From positions 682,001-746,000 of the forward strand of contig NZ_JACJFN010000002.1 of NCBI RefSeq assembly GCF_014164785.1: a stretch of DNA of 64,000 nt. Reading direction: 5' to 3'. How positions within the stretch are numbered: the stretch's first letter is position 1; each line of letters opens with the position of its first letter. Origin of the DNA: Aquipseudomonas guryensis. GTDB taxonomy: Bacteria; Pseudomonadota; Gammaproteobacteria; Pseudomonadales; Pseudomonadaceae. The notes beneath the pieces are model-generated. The model searched no databases, had not been told where the DNA came from, and worked only from the letters and a program-made list of their open reading frames with translations. Position numbers and translations under genes: made by a program. Below, one piece after another: positions 17,604 to 27,091 of this stretch.

Positions 17604-20280
17604 CCAAGCGGCGCAGCAGGTATTTCTCCAGCTCAACCAGTGCGCAGCAGGCCGGCGCCATCGCCAGGCAGAGTCCCCAGCCGGCGATACTCAGGGAGGC
17701 CGTGCCGAACAATGCCTGTAGGGGCGCCCACTGGGTGAACGCCAGCTGCAGCAGCATGATGGTCGCGACCATGCCCCAGACCATCGGGTTGTCACGCAGG
17801 CTGAAGCGTGCCGGGCCGTGCAGCCGGCGACTACTGAACAGATAGCCGATCTCGCCGGCCACCAACGCGTTGACGGCCAGGCTGCGGCTGGCTTCCAGGC
17901 TCCAGCCCCAGTACTGGGCCGCAAGGAACAGGCCCAGGCTGGCTAGGGTCAGCAGCAGCGAAACGAAACCAACTTTCCACAACAGCGCCACGGACAGCAA
18001 CGGTTCGCGGGGATCGCGCGGCGGCCGCAGCATCAGGTCCTGTTCGGCGGGCTCGAAGGCCAGCGCCAAGGCCAGGGTTACCGCAGTGACCATGTTCACC
18101 CAAAGAATCTGCAGCGGCGTGATCGGCAGGGTGAGCCCGAGGGCGAGGGCAACCAGCAGCACTAGCGCCTGGCCACCGTTGGTGGGCAGAATGAAGAGGA
18201 TGGATTTCTTCAGGTTGTCGTAGACCGTGCGGCCTTCCTCCACGGCGTGGGCGATGGTGGCGAAGTTGTCGTCAGCCAGAACCATCTGCGCCGCCTCCTT
18301 GGCGGCCTCGGTGCCCTTGATGCCCATGGCGATACCGATGTCGGCGCGCTTTAGTGCGGGCGCGTCGTTGACTCCGTCGCCGGTCATTGCCACCCGTGCC
18401 CCGCAGGCTTGCAGGCGTTCGACCAGGCGTAGCTTATGGCTGGGGTCGGTACGGGCAAACACTGCCGTGGTGGCCAGGCGGGCATCTAGCTGGGCATCGT
18501 CGAGGCCATCGATTTCCGCCCCGGTCAGCGGTGCGTGACGACCCAGCCCCAGGCGTTCTGCGATGGCTGCTGCCGTTGCGGCGTGGTCTCCGGTGATCAT
18601 CTTCACGGCGATGCCCGCACTGTGGCATTCAGCAATGGCCTGTATGGCTTCCTCGCGCGGTGGATCGATCATGCCGACCAGGCCGAGCAGGATGAAATCG
18701 CCTTCCAGGTCCTCGTAGGTCAGCTGGTTCGGCGAGGTGGGCAGGGGACGCAGGGCCAGCCCGAGCATGCGTAGTCCCTGGCTGGCACCTTCGCCCAGCA
18801 TCCGGTGCCAGTAGCGCGGATCAATGGGCTCCGATGAACCTTCACGCCATTGGCGATTGCATACTTCCAGCAGCCGCTCCGGGGCGCCAACCAGGTAGAT
18901 CAGGGCATGGCCGCTGTGGTCGTGGTGCAGGCTGGCCAGGCAACGCCGTTCGGAGCTGAAGGGAATGGCATCGACCCGCGGTAGGCGCGCGTCTTCATGC
19001 TCATGACGCAGGCTGAGCTTGCCGGCCAGGGTCAGCAGCGCCGCTTCAGTGGGGTCGCCGCTGATGCACCACTGCGCGTCGCTCAGGCACAGCGTGGCGC
19101 TGTTGGCCAGCAGCCCGGCGCGGGCCAGCTCGCGCAGGTCGTCGGCGCTGGCCAGATCGCACAGCTGATCATCGTCGCAGTGCACGCTGCCCTGCGGGGC
19201 GTAGCCGATCCCGTCGATCCGGTAGCGGTGGGCAGCGGTAAATACCTGCTGCACGGTCATTTCGTTGCGCGTCAGGGTGCCGGTTTTGTCGGAGCAGATC
19301 ACTGTGACGGCCCCCAGGCTTTCCACCGCCGGCAGGCGGCGCACGATGGCTTGGCGCTTTGCCATGCGCTGTACGCCGAGGGCGAGGATGATGGTCAGCA
19401 CCGCCGGTAGACCTTCGGGAATCGCCGCTACGGCCAGGCCGACAGCCGCCAGCAACATATCTTCGGCGCTATAGCCGCGTAGCAGGGTCCCAAAGGCGAA
19501 GGTCAGTACGGCCAGGCCGAGGATGACCAGGGTCAGGTGCTTGGCGAAGCGTGCCATGTCCGCCAGCAGTGGTGTCTGCAGGCTTTCCACCGCACTCAGC
19601 ATGTTATTGATGCGGCCCAGCTCGGTATTGCCTGCCGTGGCTACCACCAGGCCGCTGGCGCTGCCCGTGCTGACCAGCGTACCGGAGTAGGCCATGCAGT
19701 GGCGGTCACCCAGGCTGGCATTGGCGGCAACGGCGGCGGACTGTTTGTCGGCCGGCACTGATTCACCGGTCAGCGCCGCTTCTTCGATGCGCAGGTCGCG
19801 GGTATCAAGCAGGCGCAGGTCTGCCGGTACCCGGTCACCCGCTTCCAGCAGCACCAGATCACCCGGCACCAGTTGTTCGGCGGGCACGCTCTGCGTCTGG
19901 CCGTCACGGCGTACCCGCGCCTCCAGGGTGAGCATTTTCTGGATGGCGCGCATGGCCTGTTCGGCCTTGCCTTCCTGGATGAAACCGATCACGGCATTGA
20001 TCAGCACCACACCGAGGATCACGGCGCTGTCCAGCCACTCGCCGAGGAATACGGTGACCACGCAGGAGGCGAGCAACACGTAGATCAACAGGTTATGGAA
20101 CTGCAGGGCCAGGCGTTTCAGCGCGCTGGGGCCCTGACGCTGGTGTAGCCGGTTGGGGCCGTGTTGCCGCAGCCGCTCGCTGGCTTCGGCATTGCTCAGG
20201 CCCGCTTGGCTGACCCGCAGTTGCTGCAGCGTTTCCTCGCCCGTGTGGGCGTGCCAGTCTGGCTGTGTGGGCATCTGCAT
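17581..20280 (-). CDS. Cation-transporting P-type ATPase (P2, Ca2+/Mg2+-like)
   Basis: An 899-residue P-type ATPase. It has the N-terminal cation-ATPase domain, the actuator TGES (LTGESVPADKQ), the phosphorylation motif DKTGTLT with Asp331, the MITGDHAATAAAIA hinge and the GDGVNDAPALKRADIGIAMG motif, and a C-terminal block of about six helices. The ILWVNMVTAVTLALALAFEP stretch in the transport helices is typical of the PMR1/SERCA-like P2 group. It may export Ca2+, or transport Mg2+ or Na+; the ion cannot be assigned by eye. ATG 20280 is chosen because AAAGGA lies eight bases upstream; upstream in-frame starts lack this. Confidence 0.9.
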   Translation of the reverse strand: MQMPTQPDWHAHTGEETLQQLRVSQAGLSNAEASERLRQHGPNRLHQRQGPSALKRLALQFHNLLIYVLLASCVVTVFLGEWLDSAVILGVVLINAVIGFIQEGKAEQAMRAIQKMLTLEARVRRDGQTQSVPAEQLVPGDLVLLEAGDRVPADLRLLDTRDLRIEEAALTGESVPADKQSAAVAANASLGDRHCMAYSGTLVSTGSASGLVVATAGNTELGRINNMLSAVESLQTPLLADMARFAKHLTLVILGLAVLTFAFGTLLRGYSAEDMLLAAVGLAVAAIPEGLPAVLTIILALGVQRMAKRQAIVRRLPAVESLGAVTVICSDKTGTLTRNEMTVQQVFTAAHRYRIDGIGYAPQGSVHCDDDQLCDLASADDLRELARAGLLANSATLCLSDAQWCISGDPTEAALLTLAGKLSLRHEHEDARLPRVDAIPFSSERRCLASLHHDHSGHALIYLVGAPERLLEVCNRQWREGSSEPIDPRYWHRMLGEGASQGLRMLGLALRPLPTSPNQLTYEDLEGDFILLGLVGMIDPPREEAIQAIAECHSAGIAVKMITGDHAATAAAIAERLGLGRHAPLTGAEIDGLDDAQLDARLATTAVFARTDPSHKLRLVERLQACGARVAMTGDGVNDAPALKRADIGIAMGIKGTEAAKEAAQMVLADDNFATIAHAVEEGRTVYDNLKKSILFILPTNGGQALVLLVALALGLTLPITPLQILWVNMVTAVTLALALAFEPAEQDLMLRPPRDPREPLLSVALLWKVGFVSLLLTLASLGLFLAAQYWGWSLEASRSLAVNALVAGEIGYLFSSRRLHGPARFSLRDNPMVWGMVATIMLLQLAFTQWAPLQALFGTASLSIAGWGLCLAMAPACCALVELEKYLLRRLANSGAAG

Positions 20281-20447
20281 GGCGCGCATCCTTTGCGGAG
20301 GTAGGCTCACAGGTTAGGTGCAGCAGGTTGAGTGGGCCTTGGTCTGGATCAACACAATGCTCAGAAGTTCGTGAGCAAAAATTACTACGGCCTATGCCAG
20401 GGCCTGACAGCGCAGTAGCATCGGCGTCTGACTAGAAGGAGTGATCG

Positions 20448-21365
20448 ATGCGCACCAAGCTGGATGCCGTACTGCATGCTGTGAACCAGATTCTGCTGGG
20501 CAAGGAACCCCAGGTGCGCCTGGCGCTGACCTGCCTGCTGGCACGCGGGCACTTGCTGATCGAAGACCTGCCGGGTATGGGCAAGACCACCCTCAGCCAG
20601 GCCCTGGCCCGCATCCTCGGCCTGAGCTATCAACGCATCCAGTTCACCTCCGACCTGTTGCCCGGTGACATCCTCGGCACCTCTGTGTTCGACAAGGACA
20701 GTGGCCAGTTCACTTTTCACCCTGGGCCGATCTTTGCCGAGCTGGTGTTGGCCGACGAGATCAACCGCGCCACGCCAAAAAGCCAGAGCGCGCTGCTGGA
20801 GGCCATGGAGGAGGGCCAGGTGACCATCGAAGGCGCCACGCGCCCGTTGCCGGAACCCTTCTTCGTCATCGCCACGCAGAACCCGGTCAGCCAGGGCGGC
20901 ACCTTTGCCTTGCCGGAATCGCAGCTCGATCGCTTTCTCATGCGTCTGTCCCTGGGTTATCCGGCCAGGGCTGCGGAAAAGGCCCTGTTGCTGGGCGAGG
21001 CGCGTCGCGACTTGCTGCCGAAGCTGGAACCGCTGCTCGACCATGCCGAACTGGCGGCCATCCAGGCGCTGATTCCCCAGGTGCGTGCCAGCGATGCGCT
21101 GGTCGACTACGTGCTGCGCCTGGTCGAGGCCACGCGCAGCGAGCCGCAGTTCGCCTGGGGGCTGTCGCCACGGGCCAGCCTGGCGCTGTTATCGGCGGCG
21201 CGGGCCTGGGCCTTCCTGGCCAACCGCGAGTACGTGATTCCGGAAGATGTGCAGGCCGTGCTGCCTTCGGTGGTCGGCCACCGCTTGCGCGAGCGCGCCG
21301 ATCCGGCCGGGCATGGTGGTGGCTCGCTGGTGCAGTGGCTGCTGCGCGAGGTGCCGGCGGTTTGA
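20448..21365 (+). CDS. MoxR-family AAA ATPase
   Basis: A 305-residue MoxR AAA+ ATPase with Walker A (GMGKTTLSQ, about residues 43-51), Walker B (LADEINRA), the sensor region IATQNPVSQGGTFALPESQLDRF and a C-terminal lid domain. MoxR proteins act as chaperones with a VWA or DUF58 partner, and the next gene is a DUF58 protein. AAGGAG lies before ATG 20448. The MoxR-DUF58-TgpA order is known in P. aeruginosa, where the transglutaminase-like member is essential. Confidence 0.93.
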   Translation: MRTKLDAVLHAVNQILLGKEPQVRLALTCLLARGHLLIEDLPGMGKTTLSQALARILGLSYQRIQFTSDLLPGDILGTSVFDKDSGQFTFHPGPIFAELVLADEINRATPKSQSALLEAMEEGQVTIEGATRPLPEPFFVIATQNPVSQGGTFALPESQLDRFLMRLSLGYPARAAEKALLLGEARRDLLPKLEPLLDHAELAAIQALIPQVRASDALVDYVLRLVEATRSEPQFAWGLSPRASLALLSAARAWAFLANREYVIPEDVQAVLPSVVGHRLRERADPAGHGGGSLVQWLLREVPAV

Positions 21366-22324
21366 CCCTGCGCGAACGCGGCCAGGCGCGCTGGCGCAAC
21401 TGGGTGGCCCGGCGCATTCCGCCGGCGGCCCAGGTGCAGCTCAACCAGCGGCGCATCTTCATCATGCCCAACCGGGTCGGCGCGGCATTCGGCCTGGTGC
21501 TGTTCCTCATGCTGCTGGCCGCGATCAACTACGAGAACAGCCTGGCCTATGGCCTGACCTTCGTCCTTGCGGCGGTGTTCATCGTCGCGATCCTGCACAC
21601 CTACCGCAATTTCACCGGGCTGGTGCTCAAGGCCGGCAGCAGCGGTGCGGTGTTCGTCGGCGAGCAGGCGCGCTTTCGCGTGCGCCTGGAGAGCGTTGGC
21701 AGCCCGCACCATGCCGTCGGTCTGGGCTGGCCCCAGGGCGAGCTGCAGACCCTTGATGTGCCGGAGAACGGCCAGCGCGAGTGCGAGCTGAGCCTGCCGG
21801 CAACCCGCCGAGGCTGGTTGCGCCCCGGACGCCTGCGGGTGGAAAGCCGCTTTCCGCTGGGCCTGCTGGTGGCCTGGAGCTGGGTCGACCTGGACCAGGC
21901 GGTGCTGGTTTATCCAAAGCCGCTGGAGGGCGATCTGCCCCTGGCCGCCGGTGCCGGTCAGGACGAGGAAGATGAAGGTTCTCGCGCCAGCGGGCAGGGC
22001 GCCGATGATTACCAGGGGCTGAAAACCTACCAGCCCGGCGACTCCAAGCGCCGTCTGCACTGGAAAGCCTATTCCCGCGGCCAGGGTCTGCTGGTCAAGG
22101 ATTTCGCTGCCTTGGCTGGGCGCGACCTGTGGCTGGACTTCCTGGCCATTGGCGGCGACCCGGAAGCGCGCCTGTCGCTGCTCTGCCACTGGGTGCTGCA
22201 GCTCGACGATCGTCAGCAGCCCTACGGTCTGCGCCTGCCCGGTAGCGAGCTGGCACCGGACTATGGCGACGCGCACCGCGAGGCCTGCCTGCGCGCCCTG
22301 GCACTGTACGGGGTGGCCGCATGA
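21362..22324 (+). CDS. DUF58 protein
   Basis: A 320-residue protein with two adjacent membrane helices near the N-terminus (about residues 35-85) and a C-terminal DUF58 domain (DDYQGLKTYQPGDSKRRLHWKAYSRGQGLLVKDF), the usual MoxR partner. The likely start is TTG at 21362, overlapping the MoxR stop as TTGA; no ATG fits nearby without adding unlike residues. The end overlaps tgpA by ATGA. Function is inferred to be in cell-envelope maturation with the neighbours. Confidence 0.85.
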   Translation: MTLRERGQARWRNWVARRIPPAAQVQLNQRRIFIMPNRVGAAFGLVLFLMLLAAINYENSLAYGLTFVLAAVFIVAILHTYRNFTGLVLKAGSSGAVFVGEQARFRVRLESVGSPHHAVGLGWPQGELQTLDVPENGQRECELSLPATRRGWLRPGRLRVESRFPLGLLVAWSWVDLDQAVLVYPKPLEGDLPLAAGAGQDEEDEGSRASGQGADDYQGLKTYQPGDSKRRLHWKAYSRGQGLLVKDFAALAGRDLWLDFLAIGGDPEARLSLLCHWVLQLDDRQQPYGLRLPGSELAPDYGDAHREACLRALALYGVAA

Positions 22325-24309
22325 GCAGCATCCAGCCGATTCCACGGATTGCCCTGACCTGGCTGCTGGTGGCCCAGGTGCTGGTGATCCTGCCGCACCT
22401 GTTGCACCTGCCGGCGTGGATCATCGGCCTGTGGCTGTTCTGCGCCGGCTGGCGGGTCCAGGTGTTCCGCATGCGCGCCACCTACCCCAGTACCCTGGTG
22501 CGGGTCGGCCTGCTGCTGGCCACGGCCGCCGGGGTGTTCCTCTCACGCGGCAGTCTGATCGGCCTGGATGCCGGCGTCCTGCTGCTGGTAGCGACCTTCA
22601 TCCTCAAACTGCTGGAAATGCGCAGCCGGCGCGATGCCATGGTGCTGATCTTCCTCGGCTTCTTCGTGGTGGTGACGGCCTACCTGTTCGATGACAGCCT
22701 GCTCGCCGCGCTGTACAGCCTGTTGCCGGTGACCGCCTTGCTGGCGGCGCTGATCGGTCTGCAGCAGAGCGGGGTAGCGGTGCAGCCGCGGGCCACCCTG
22801 AAGCTGGCCGTTACCCTGCAATTGCAGGCGCTGCCGCTGATGCTGCTGCTGTTCGTGTTCTTCCCGCGCCTGGGCCCGCTGTGGAGCCTGCCCAATCCGA
22901 ACAAGTCCTTTACCGGCCTGTCCGACAGCATGGCGCCGGCTGATATTGCCGAGCTCAGCCGTTCCGATGCGCTGGCCTTCCGCGCCAGTTTCAGCAGTTC
23001 GATACCCGAACGCAGTGAGCTGTACTGGCGCGCGCTGACCCTGGAGCACTTCGATGGCCGGCGTTGGTCGCAGTCGGAGGGGGCTAAACAGAGCGGCGCT
23101 GCCGACTGGCGCAAGCAAGGCCCGGTGCTGGACTACAGCATCGTCATGCAGCCCACTGGCAAGCCGTGGTTGTTCGCCCTGGATGTCGGCCTGAGCAACC
23201 AGGACGGTGTGCGCCAGATGAACGATTTCCGCCTGGAGAATCGCCAGCCGGTGGTGCAGAACCTGCTCTATCAGGTCAGCTCCTGGCCGCAGGCGCTGCG
23301 CCAGGCAGAACTCCCACCTGGAGTGGCTCGACGCGCCCTGCAGCTGCCCGCTCAGGGCGATCCGCGCAGCCGTGCCTGGGCCGATCAGCTGCGGAGCAAG
23401 TACGACAAGGACGCGGCGCTAGTGGCGGCCTTGTTGCAGCATTTCAACCGCGAGCCCTATGGCTACACCCTGAAGCCGCCACCGGTGGGCGCCGACAGCA
23501 TCGACGAGTTTCTCTTTCGCACGCGCCAGGGCTTCTGTGCCCATTACGCCGGGGCCATGACCTTCGTCCTGCGCGCGGCCGGCATTCCGGCGCGGGTGGT
23601 GGCTGGTTACCAAGGCGGCGAGCTGAATCCGGCCGGCAATTACCTGTCGGTGCGCCAGTTCGATGCCCATGCCTGGGTCGAATACTGGCAGGACGGCAAG
23701 GGCTGGATCAGCGTCGATCCGACCTTTCAGGTGGCCCCCGAACGTATCGAACTGGGCCTGGAACAGGCTCTCGCCGAGGAACAGAGCTTTCTCGAAGAGT
23801 CGCCTCTGTCGTTGTTGCGCTATCGCGATATCGGCTGGCTGAACAACCTGCGCCTGACCTGGGACAACATCAACTACGGCTGGCAACGCTGGGTGCTCGG
23901 TTATCGCGGAGAGCAGCAGCTGAGCCTGCTGCAACGCTGGTTCGGTACTCTCGACTGGCAGCGTCTGGCCCTGGCTCTGGTGGGTGGCGGCGGGGTGCTA
24001 CTGGGGCTGGTAGCGCTCTGGCTGTTCAAACCCTGGCGCCGCGAAAGCGATCCACAACAGCGTTTGCTGCGTGGCTTTGAGCGGGCCTTGGCGCGCCACG
24101 CCGTGGTTCGCCAGCGCGGCGAAGGCATGCGCGCTTTTGCCCATCGTGCGGCGCGGGAGCTGCCGGTCCAGGCCGAGGCCATCCAGGCCTTTGCGCGGAT
24201 CTATGAGGCGCAGCGCTATGCCGGCCAGCCCAGTGCACCTGATGAGTTGCGCACCGCGTTGCGCCAGCTGCGTCGCGTGCTGCCTTGGCGCAGGAGCCAC
24301 GTTAGTTAA
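22321..24309 (+). CDS. tgpA: TgpA-like transglutaminase domain membrane protein
   Basis: A 662-residue protein with an N-terminal DUF3488 part of about six membrane helices (residues 1-190), a periplasmic transglutaminase-like domain and one helix near residue 560 followed by a cytoplasmic DUF4129-type tail. The triad is visible as Cys406 (TRQGFCAHYAG), His450 (DAHAWVEYW) and Asp466 (SVDPTF). These positions are two residues off those I recall for P. aeruginosa TgpA (404/448/464). TgpA is reported essential for P. aeruginosa viability, with an unknown envelope substrate. It is coupled to the DUF58 gene. Confidence 0.93.
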   Translation: MSSIQPIPRIALTWLLVAQVLVILPHLLHLPAWIIGLWLFCAGWRVQVFRMRATYPSTLVRVGLLLATAAGVFLSRGSLIGLDAGVLLLVATFILKLLEMRSRRDAMVLIFLGFFVVVTAYLFDDSLLAALYSLLPVTALLAALIGLQQSGVAVQPRATLKLAVTLQLQALPLMLLLFVFFPRLGPLWSLPNPNKSFTGLSDSMAPADIAELSRSDALAFRASFSSSIPERSELYWRALTLEHFDGRRWSQSEGAKQSGAADWRKQGPVLDYSIVMQPTGKPWLFALDVGLSNQDGVRQMNDFRLENRQPVVQNLLYQVSSWPQALRQAELPPGVARRALQLPAQGDPRSRAWADQLRSKYDKDAALVAALLQHFNREPYGYTLKPPPVGADSIDEFLFRTRQGFCAHYAGAMTFVLRAAGIPARVVAGYQGGELNPAGNYLSVRQFDAHAWVEYWQDGKGWISVDPTFQVAPERIELGLEQALAEEQSFLEESPLSLLRYRDIGWLNNLRLTWDNINYGWQRWVLGYRGEQQLSLLQRWFGTLDWQRLALALVGGGGVLLGLVALWLFKPWRRESDPQQRLLRGFERALARHAVVRQRGEGMRAFAHRAARELPVQAEAIQAFARIYEAQRYAGQPSAPDELRTALRQLRRVLPWRRSHVS

Positions 24310-24398
24310 AGTAAGCGTGCGACCATTGGCCACTTGCTGCTCACAACAGCAACGGCAATATGGCCATGATGGGGGCAGAAGCTTTCAGGGAGGGCAGA

Positions 24399-25172
24399 GT
24401 GACGGAATTACTGAGCAAGCTGCAGGGGCAGATACTGAGCCAGCAAGTGCGGCTTTACGCCTGTTGTGCCCGTTTGCAGGCGCAAACGGATAACGAGGCC
24501 CTGCATGACCTGCGCATTGCCTTGCGCAAACTGCGCAGCCTGTTGCGCCCGCTGCGTCGGCAGGCGCTCTGCGCCCAGCTGGAACAGGCCGCTGCGGCGC
24601 TGGGTGAACTCAGCGGCCCCCTGCGCGACCTCGAGGTGCTGGCCGGCGAACTGCAGCGCTTGGACCACGCCGACCTGGCTCGACAGCGACGTATGCAGCT
24701 GGCAGCGGGCTATGCCAGGTTGCTCGACAGCCTGGCCCTGCAGCGCCTGTTCATCCTCCTCGACGACTGGCCCGACAACTGTCGCGAGGCCCTGAGGAAG
24801 GGGGAGTGGCAGGTGGGCCGCAAGCGCGTACGCAAGTACCTGGCGAAGCAGGTCCGGCAACTGGCCACGGCCTTGCGCGATCCGGCCCATGACCGCCATC
24901 GCCTGCGCCTGCTGATCAAGCGTCTGCGTTACTGCGCCGAAGCTTATCCGCGCCATAGCGATCTCTCGGCCAGTGCACTGAGTGGCCTGCGCCAGGCCCA
25001 GGGTGCGCTGGGCGATTGGCACGATCATCTGCAATGGTTAGCCCGCCTGCCCAGTGAGCCTGATCTGCAACCCTGTACCGCGCTCTGGCAGCTTCAGCTG
25101 GATGAAGCCGAGCAACAAGCCGACCAGGCCTTGCAGGCACTCTGCAAGCACTTCCCGGAAGAGACTGAATAG
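24399..25172 (+). CDS. CHAD domain protein
   Basis: A 257-residue, arginine- and histidine-rich helical protein of the CHAD family (HDLRIALRKLRSLLRPLRRQ, RLRLLIKRLRYCAEAY), which binds polyphosphate through conserved basic residues. I chose GTG at 24399 because GGGAGGG lies just upstream; an in-frame ATG at 24360 would add 13 residues that do not look conserved. It follows tgpA after 89 bp in which I see only a short spacer. Role probably in polyphosphate granule or phosphate metabolism, by family. Confidence 0.8.
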   Translation: MTELLSKLQGQILSQQVRLYACCARLQAQTDNEALHDLRIALRKLRSLLRPLRRQALCAQLEQAAAALGELSGPLRDLEVLAGELQRLDHADLARQRRMQLAAGYARLLDSLALQRLFILLDDWPDNCREALRKGEWQVGRKRVRKYLAKQVRQLATALRDPAHDRHRLRLLIKRLRYCAEAYPRHSDLSASALSGLRQAQGALGDWHDHLQWLARLPSEPDLQPCTALWQLQLDEAEQQADQALQALCKHFPEETE

Positions 25173-25265
25173 ACGGCAATTTCGCGGCTGAATTGTCTAG
25201 AACGCCCCTCCCGCAGTGGTGTGCTTTTCTCCTAAGCTGTTGAGCAGATAACAGGAGACTGCTGC

Positions 25266-26063
25266 ATGACTTTTGCTGAACTGATCCAGGCGGTGCATAA
25301 CCGCCCGCAACACGTTGTAGTACCACCGCTCTGGGGGCAGGGGCGGGCCACGTTCGGTGGCCTGGTCGCGGCGATGATCTACGAAGCCATGCGCGCCAAG
25401 GTGCCGGCCGGACGCCCGGTGCGTTCGTTGTCGATCACCTTTGTCGGTCCGCTGCTGATGGGCGAGCCGGTGGCCTTCGAGGTCGAAGTGCTGCGCGAAG
25501 GCAAGGCGGTCAGCCAGATACTGGGTCGCGCGGTGCAGAACGGCGAAGTGGTGGCCCTCATGCAGGGCAGCTTTGGTGCCTCGCGTCAGTCGGCAATCGA
25601 CGTTCCCGCCGTGCCAGCGCCGGCGATGAAACCGGTGGAAGAATGCCAGGAGCTGCCGTACATCGCCGGCGTCACTCCCGAGTTCACCCGTTTCCTGGCC
25701 ATGCGCTGGGGCCTGGGCGGCATGCCGTTCAGCGGCAACACCTCGCGCGAGATGGGCGGCTGGGTACGCCTGCGCAGTGATGTGTCCTACGACAAGATCA
25801 GCGAAACCCATCTGCTGGCCCTGGTCGATGCCTGGCCGCCGATTCCGCTGTCACACCTGAAGACGCCGACACCCGGCAGCTCGCTGACCTGGACCATCGA
25901 GTTCGTTCAGCCTGTGGCCAAGCTGACCACTCATGACTGGTGCCTGTACCGGGCCGAGATCGAACATGCCCGCGATGGCTACGGGCATATCGCCGCCGGC
26001 CTGTGGAGCCCCTCGGGTGAGCTGCTGGCCCTCAGTCGGCAGACGGTGACGGTGTTTGGCTGA
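25266..26063 (+). CDS. Acyl-CoA thioesterase, double hotdog
   Basis: A 265-residue thioesterase family protein with two hotdog-like halves: [19 protein letters not shown] with the N-terminal active-site region, and [13 protein letters not shown] with [29 protein letters not shown] in the second. Family members hydrolyse acyl-CoA esters in the cytoplasm. CAGGAG lies before ATG 25266. Its 3' end overlaps the convergent tatD-like gene by 32 bp. Confidence 0.85.
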   Translation: MTFAELIQAVHNRPQHVVVPPLWGQGRATFGGLVAAMIYEAMRAKVPAGRPVRSLSITFVGPLLMGEPVAFEVEVLREGKAVSQILGRAVQNGEVVALMQGSFGASRQSAIDVPAVPAPAMKPVEECQELPYIAGVTPEFTRFLAMRWGLGGMPFSGNTSREMGGWVRLRSDVSYDKISETHLLALVDAWPPIPLSHLKTPTPGSSLTWTIEFVQPVAKLTTHDWCLYRAEIEHARDGYGHIAAGLWSPSGELLALSRQTVTVFG

Positions 26064-26862
26064 TTAACGGCAGATCGAAGAACGCCCGCGCGCTGGCAGT
26101 TGTGTGCACTGCCAGCGCCTCCTGACTTTCGCCTCTATGCAGGGCGACCTCACGCAACACCTCGCCCAGAAACGCCGGTTCGTTGTGCCCGCTCTTCGGT
26201 TTCGGTCGCAGGCTGCGCGGCAGTAGGAACGGCGCATCGCTTTCCAGCATCAGCCGCCCGGCCGGAATCTCGCGCACCAGCGGGTGTAGGTGAGTGCCAC
26301 GGCGTTCGTCGCAGATCCAGCCAGTGATGCCGATATGCAGGTCGAGGTCGAGGTAGCCGTACAGCGCGGCTTTCTCGCCGGTGAAGCAGTGCACCACCGC
26401 CGCCGGCAGACGGTCGCGAAACTCGCGAAGGATGGCGATCAGCCGTTCGCTGGCGTCGCGCTCATGCAGGAACACCGGCAGCTGTAGTTCGACCGCCAAG
26501 GCCAGTTGCTCCTCCAGGGCTTTTTCCTGCTGCGGGCGAGGGGAGAAATCGCGGTTGAAATCCAGCCCGCATTCGCCCACCGCGCGCACCGGCGCTTGCG
26601 CCAGCAAGGCGCGCAACTGGCGGCTGCTGTCGGCGTTCCACTGGCTGGCATCGTGCGGGTGTACGCCGGCGGTGCTGAACAGGCGCTGGCCAGTGCCGTC
26701 CAGTTCTTCACAGAAGGCCAGGGCTTGTTCGCTCTCTTCCAGGCTGGTGCCGGTCAGGACCAATTGGTACACGCCGGCAGCCTGTGCGCGAGCGAGCACT
26801 TCGTCACGTTGCCGGGCCAGGCTGGGGTGGGTCAGATTGACGCCGATGTCGATGAGTTGCAT
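26032..26862 (-). CDS. TatD-family metal-dependent hydrolase
   Basis: A 276-residue TIM-barrel hydrolase. It starts [13 protein letters not shown], with Asp replacing the first His of the HxH pair of related families, and continues with [20 protein letters not shown] (metal-bridging Glu), [17 protein letters not shown] and LESDAPFL. TatD proteins are 3'-5' exonucleases acting on DNA in oxidative repair, by E. coli knowledge. The length fits. It is transcribed alone. Confidence 0.9.
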   Translation of the reverse strand: MQLIDIGVNLTHPSLARQRDEVLARAQAAGVYQLVLTGTSLEESEQALAFCEELDGTGQRLFSTAGVHPHDASQWNADSSRQLRALLAQAPVRAVGECGLDFNRDFSPRPQQEKALEEQLALAVELQLPVFLHERDASERLIAILREFRDRLPAAVVHCFTGEKAALYGYLDLDLHIGITGWICDERRGTHLHPLVREIPAGRLMLESDAPFLLPRSLRPKPKSGHNEPAFLGEVLREVALHRGESQEALAVHTTASARAFFDLPLISQTPSPSAD

Positions 26863-27091
26863 GGTGCTACCTCCGGGCTGCGCCGGGCAGCATAGCAGAG
26901 CTCGATATTTATCAATAAAGCCAATAATTTCATTGGGTTATTTATGATATTTCAAGTTGGTTACCAGCTTCGAGTGGCGAGCGCCGAGTGTCTGTGACAC
27001 TCTCCGCGCCCCCGTTTGCCGGAACTTGCCGACATGCGGGCGCTCTCAGTCGGCCAGGCGTGTGCTGTGCCTGGCTTAACCCGGAGGCCGG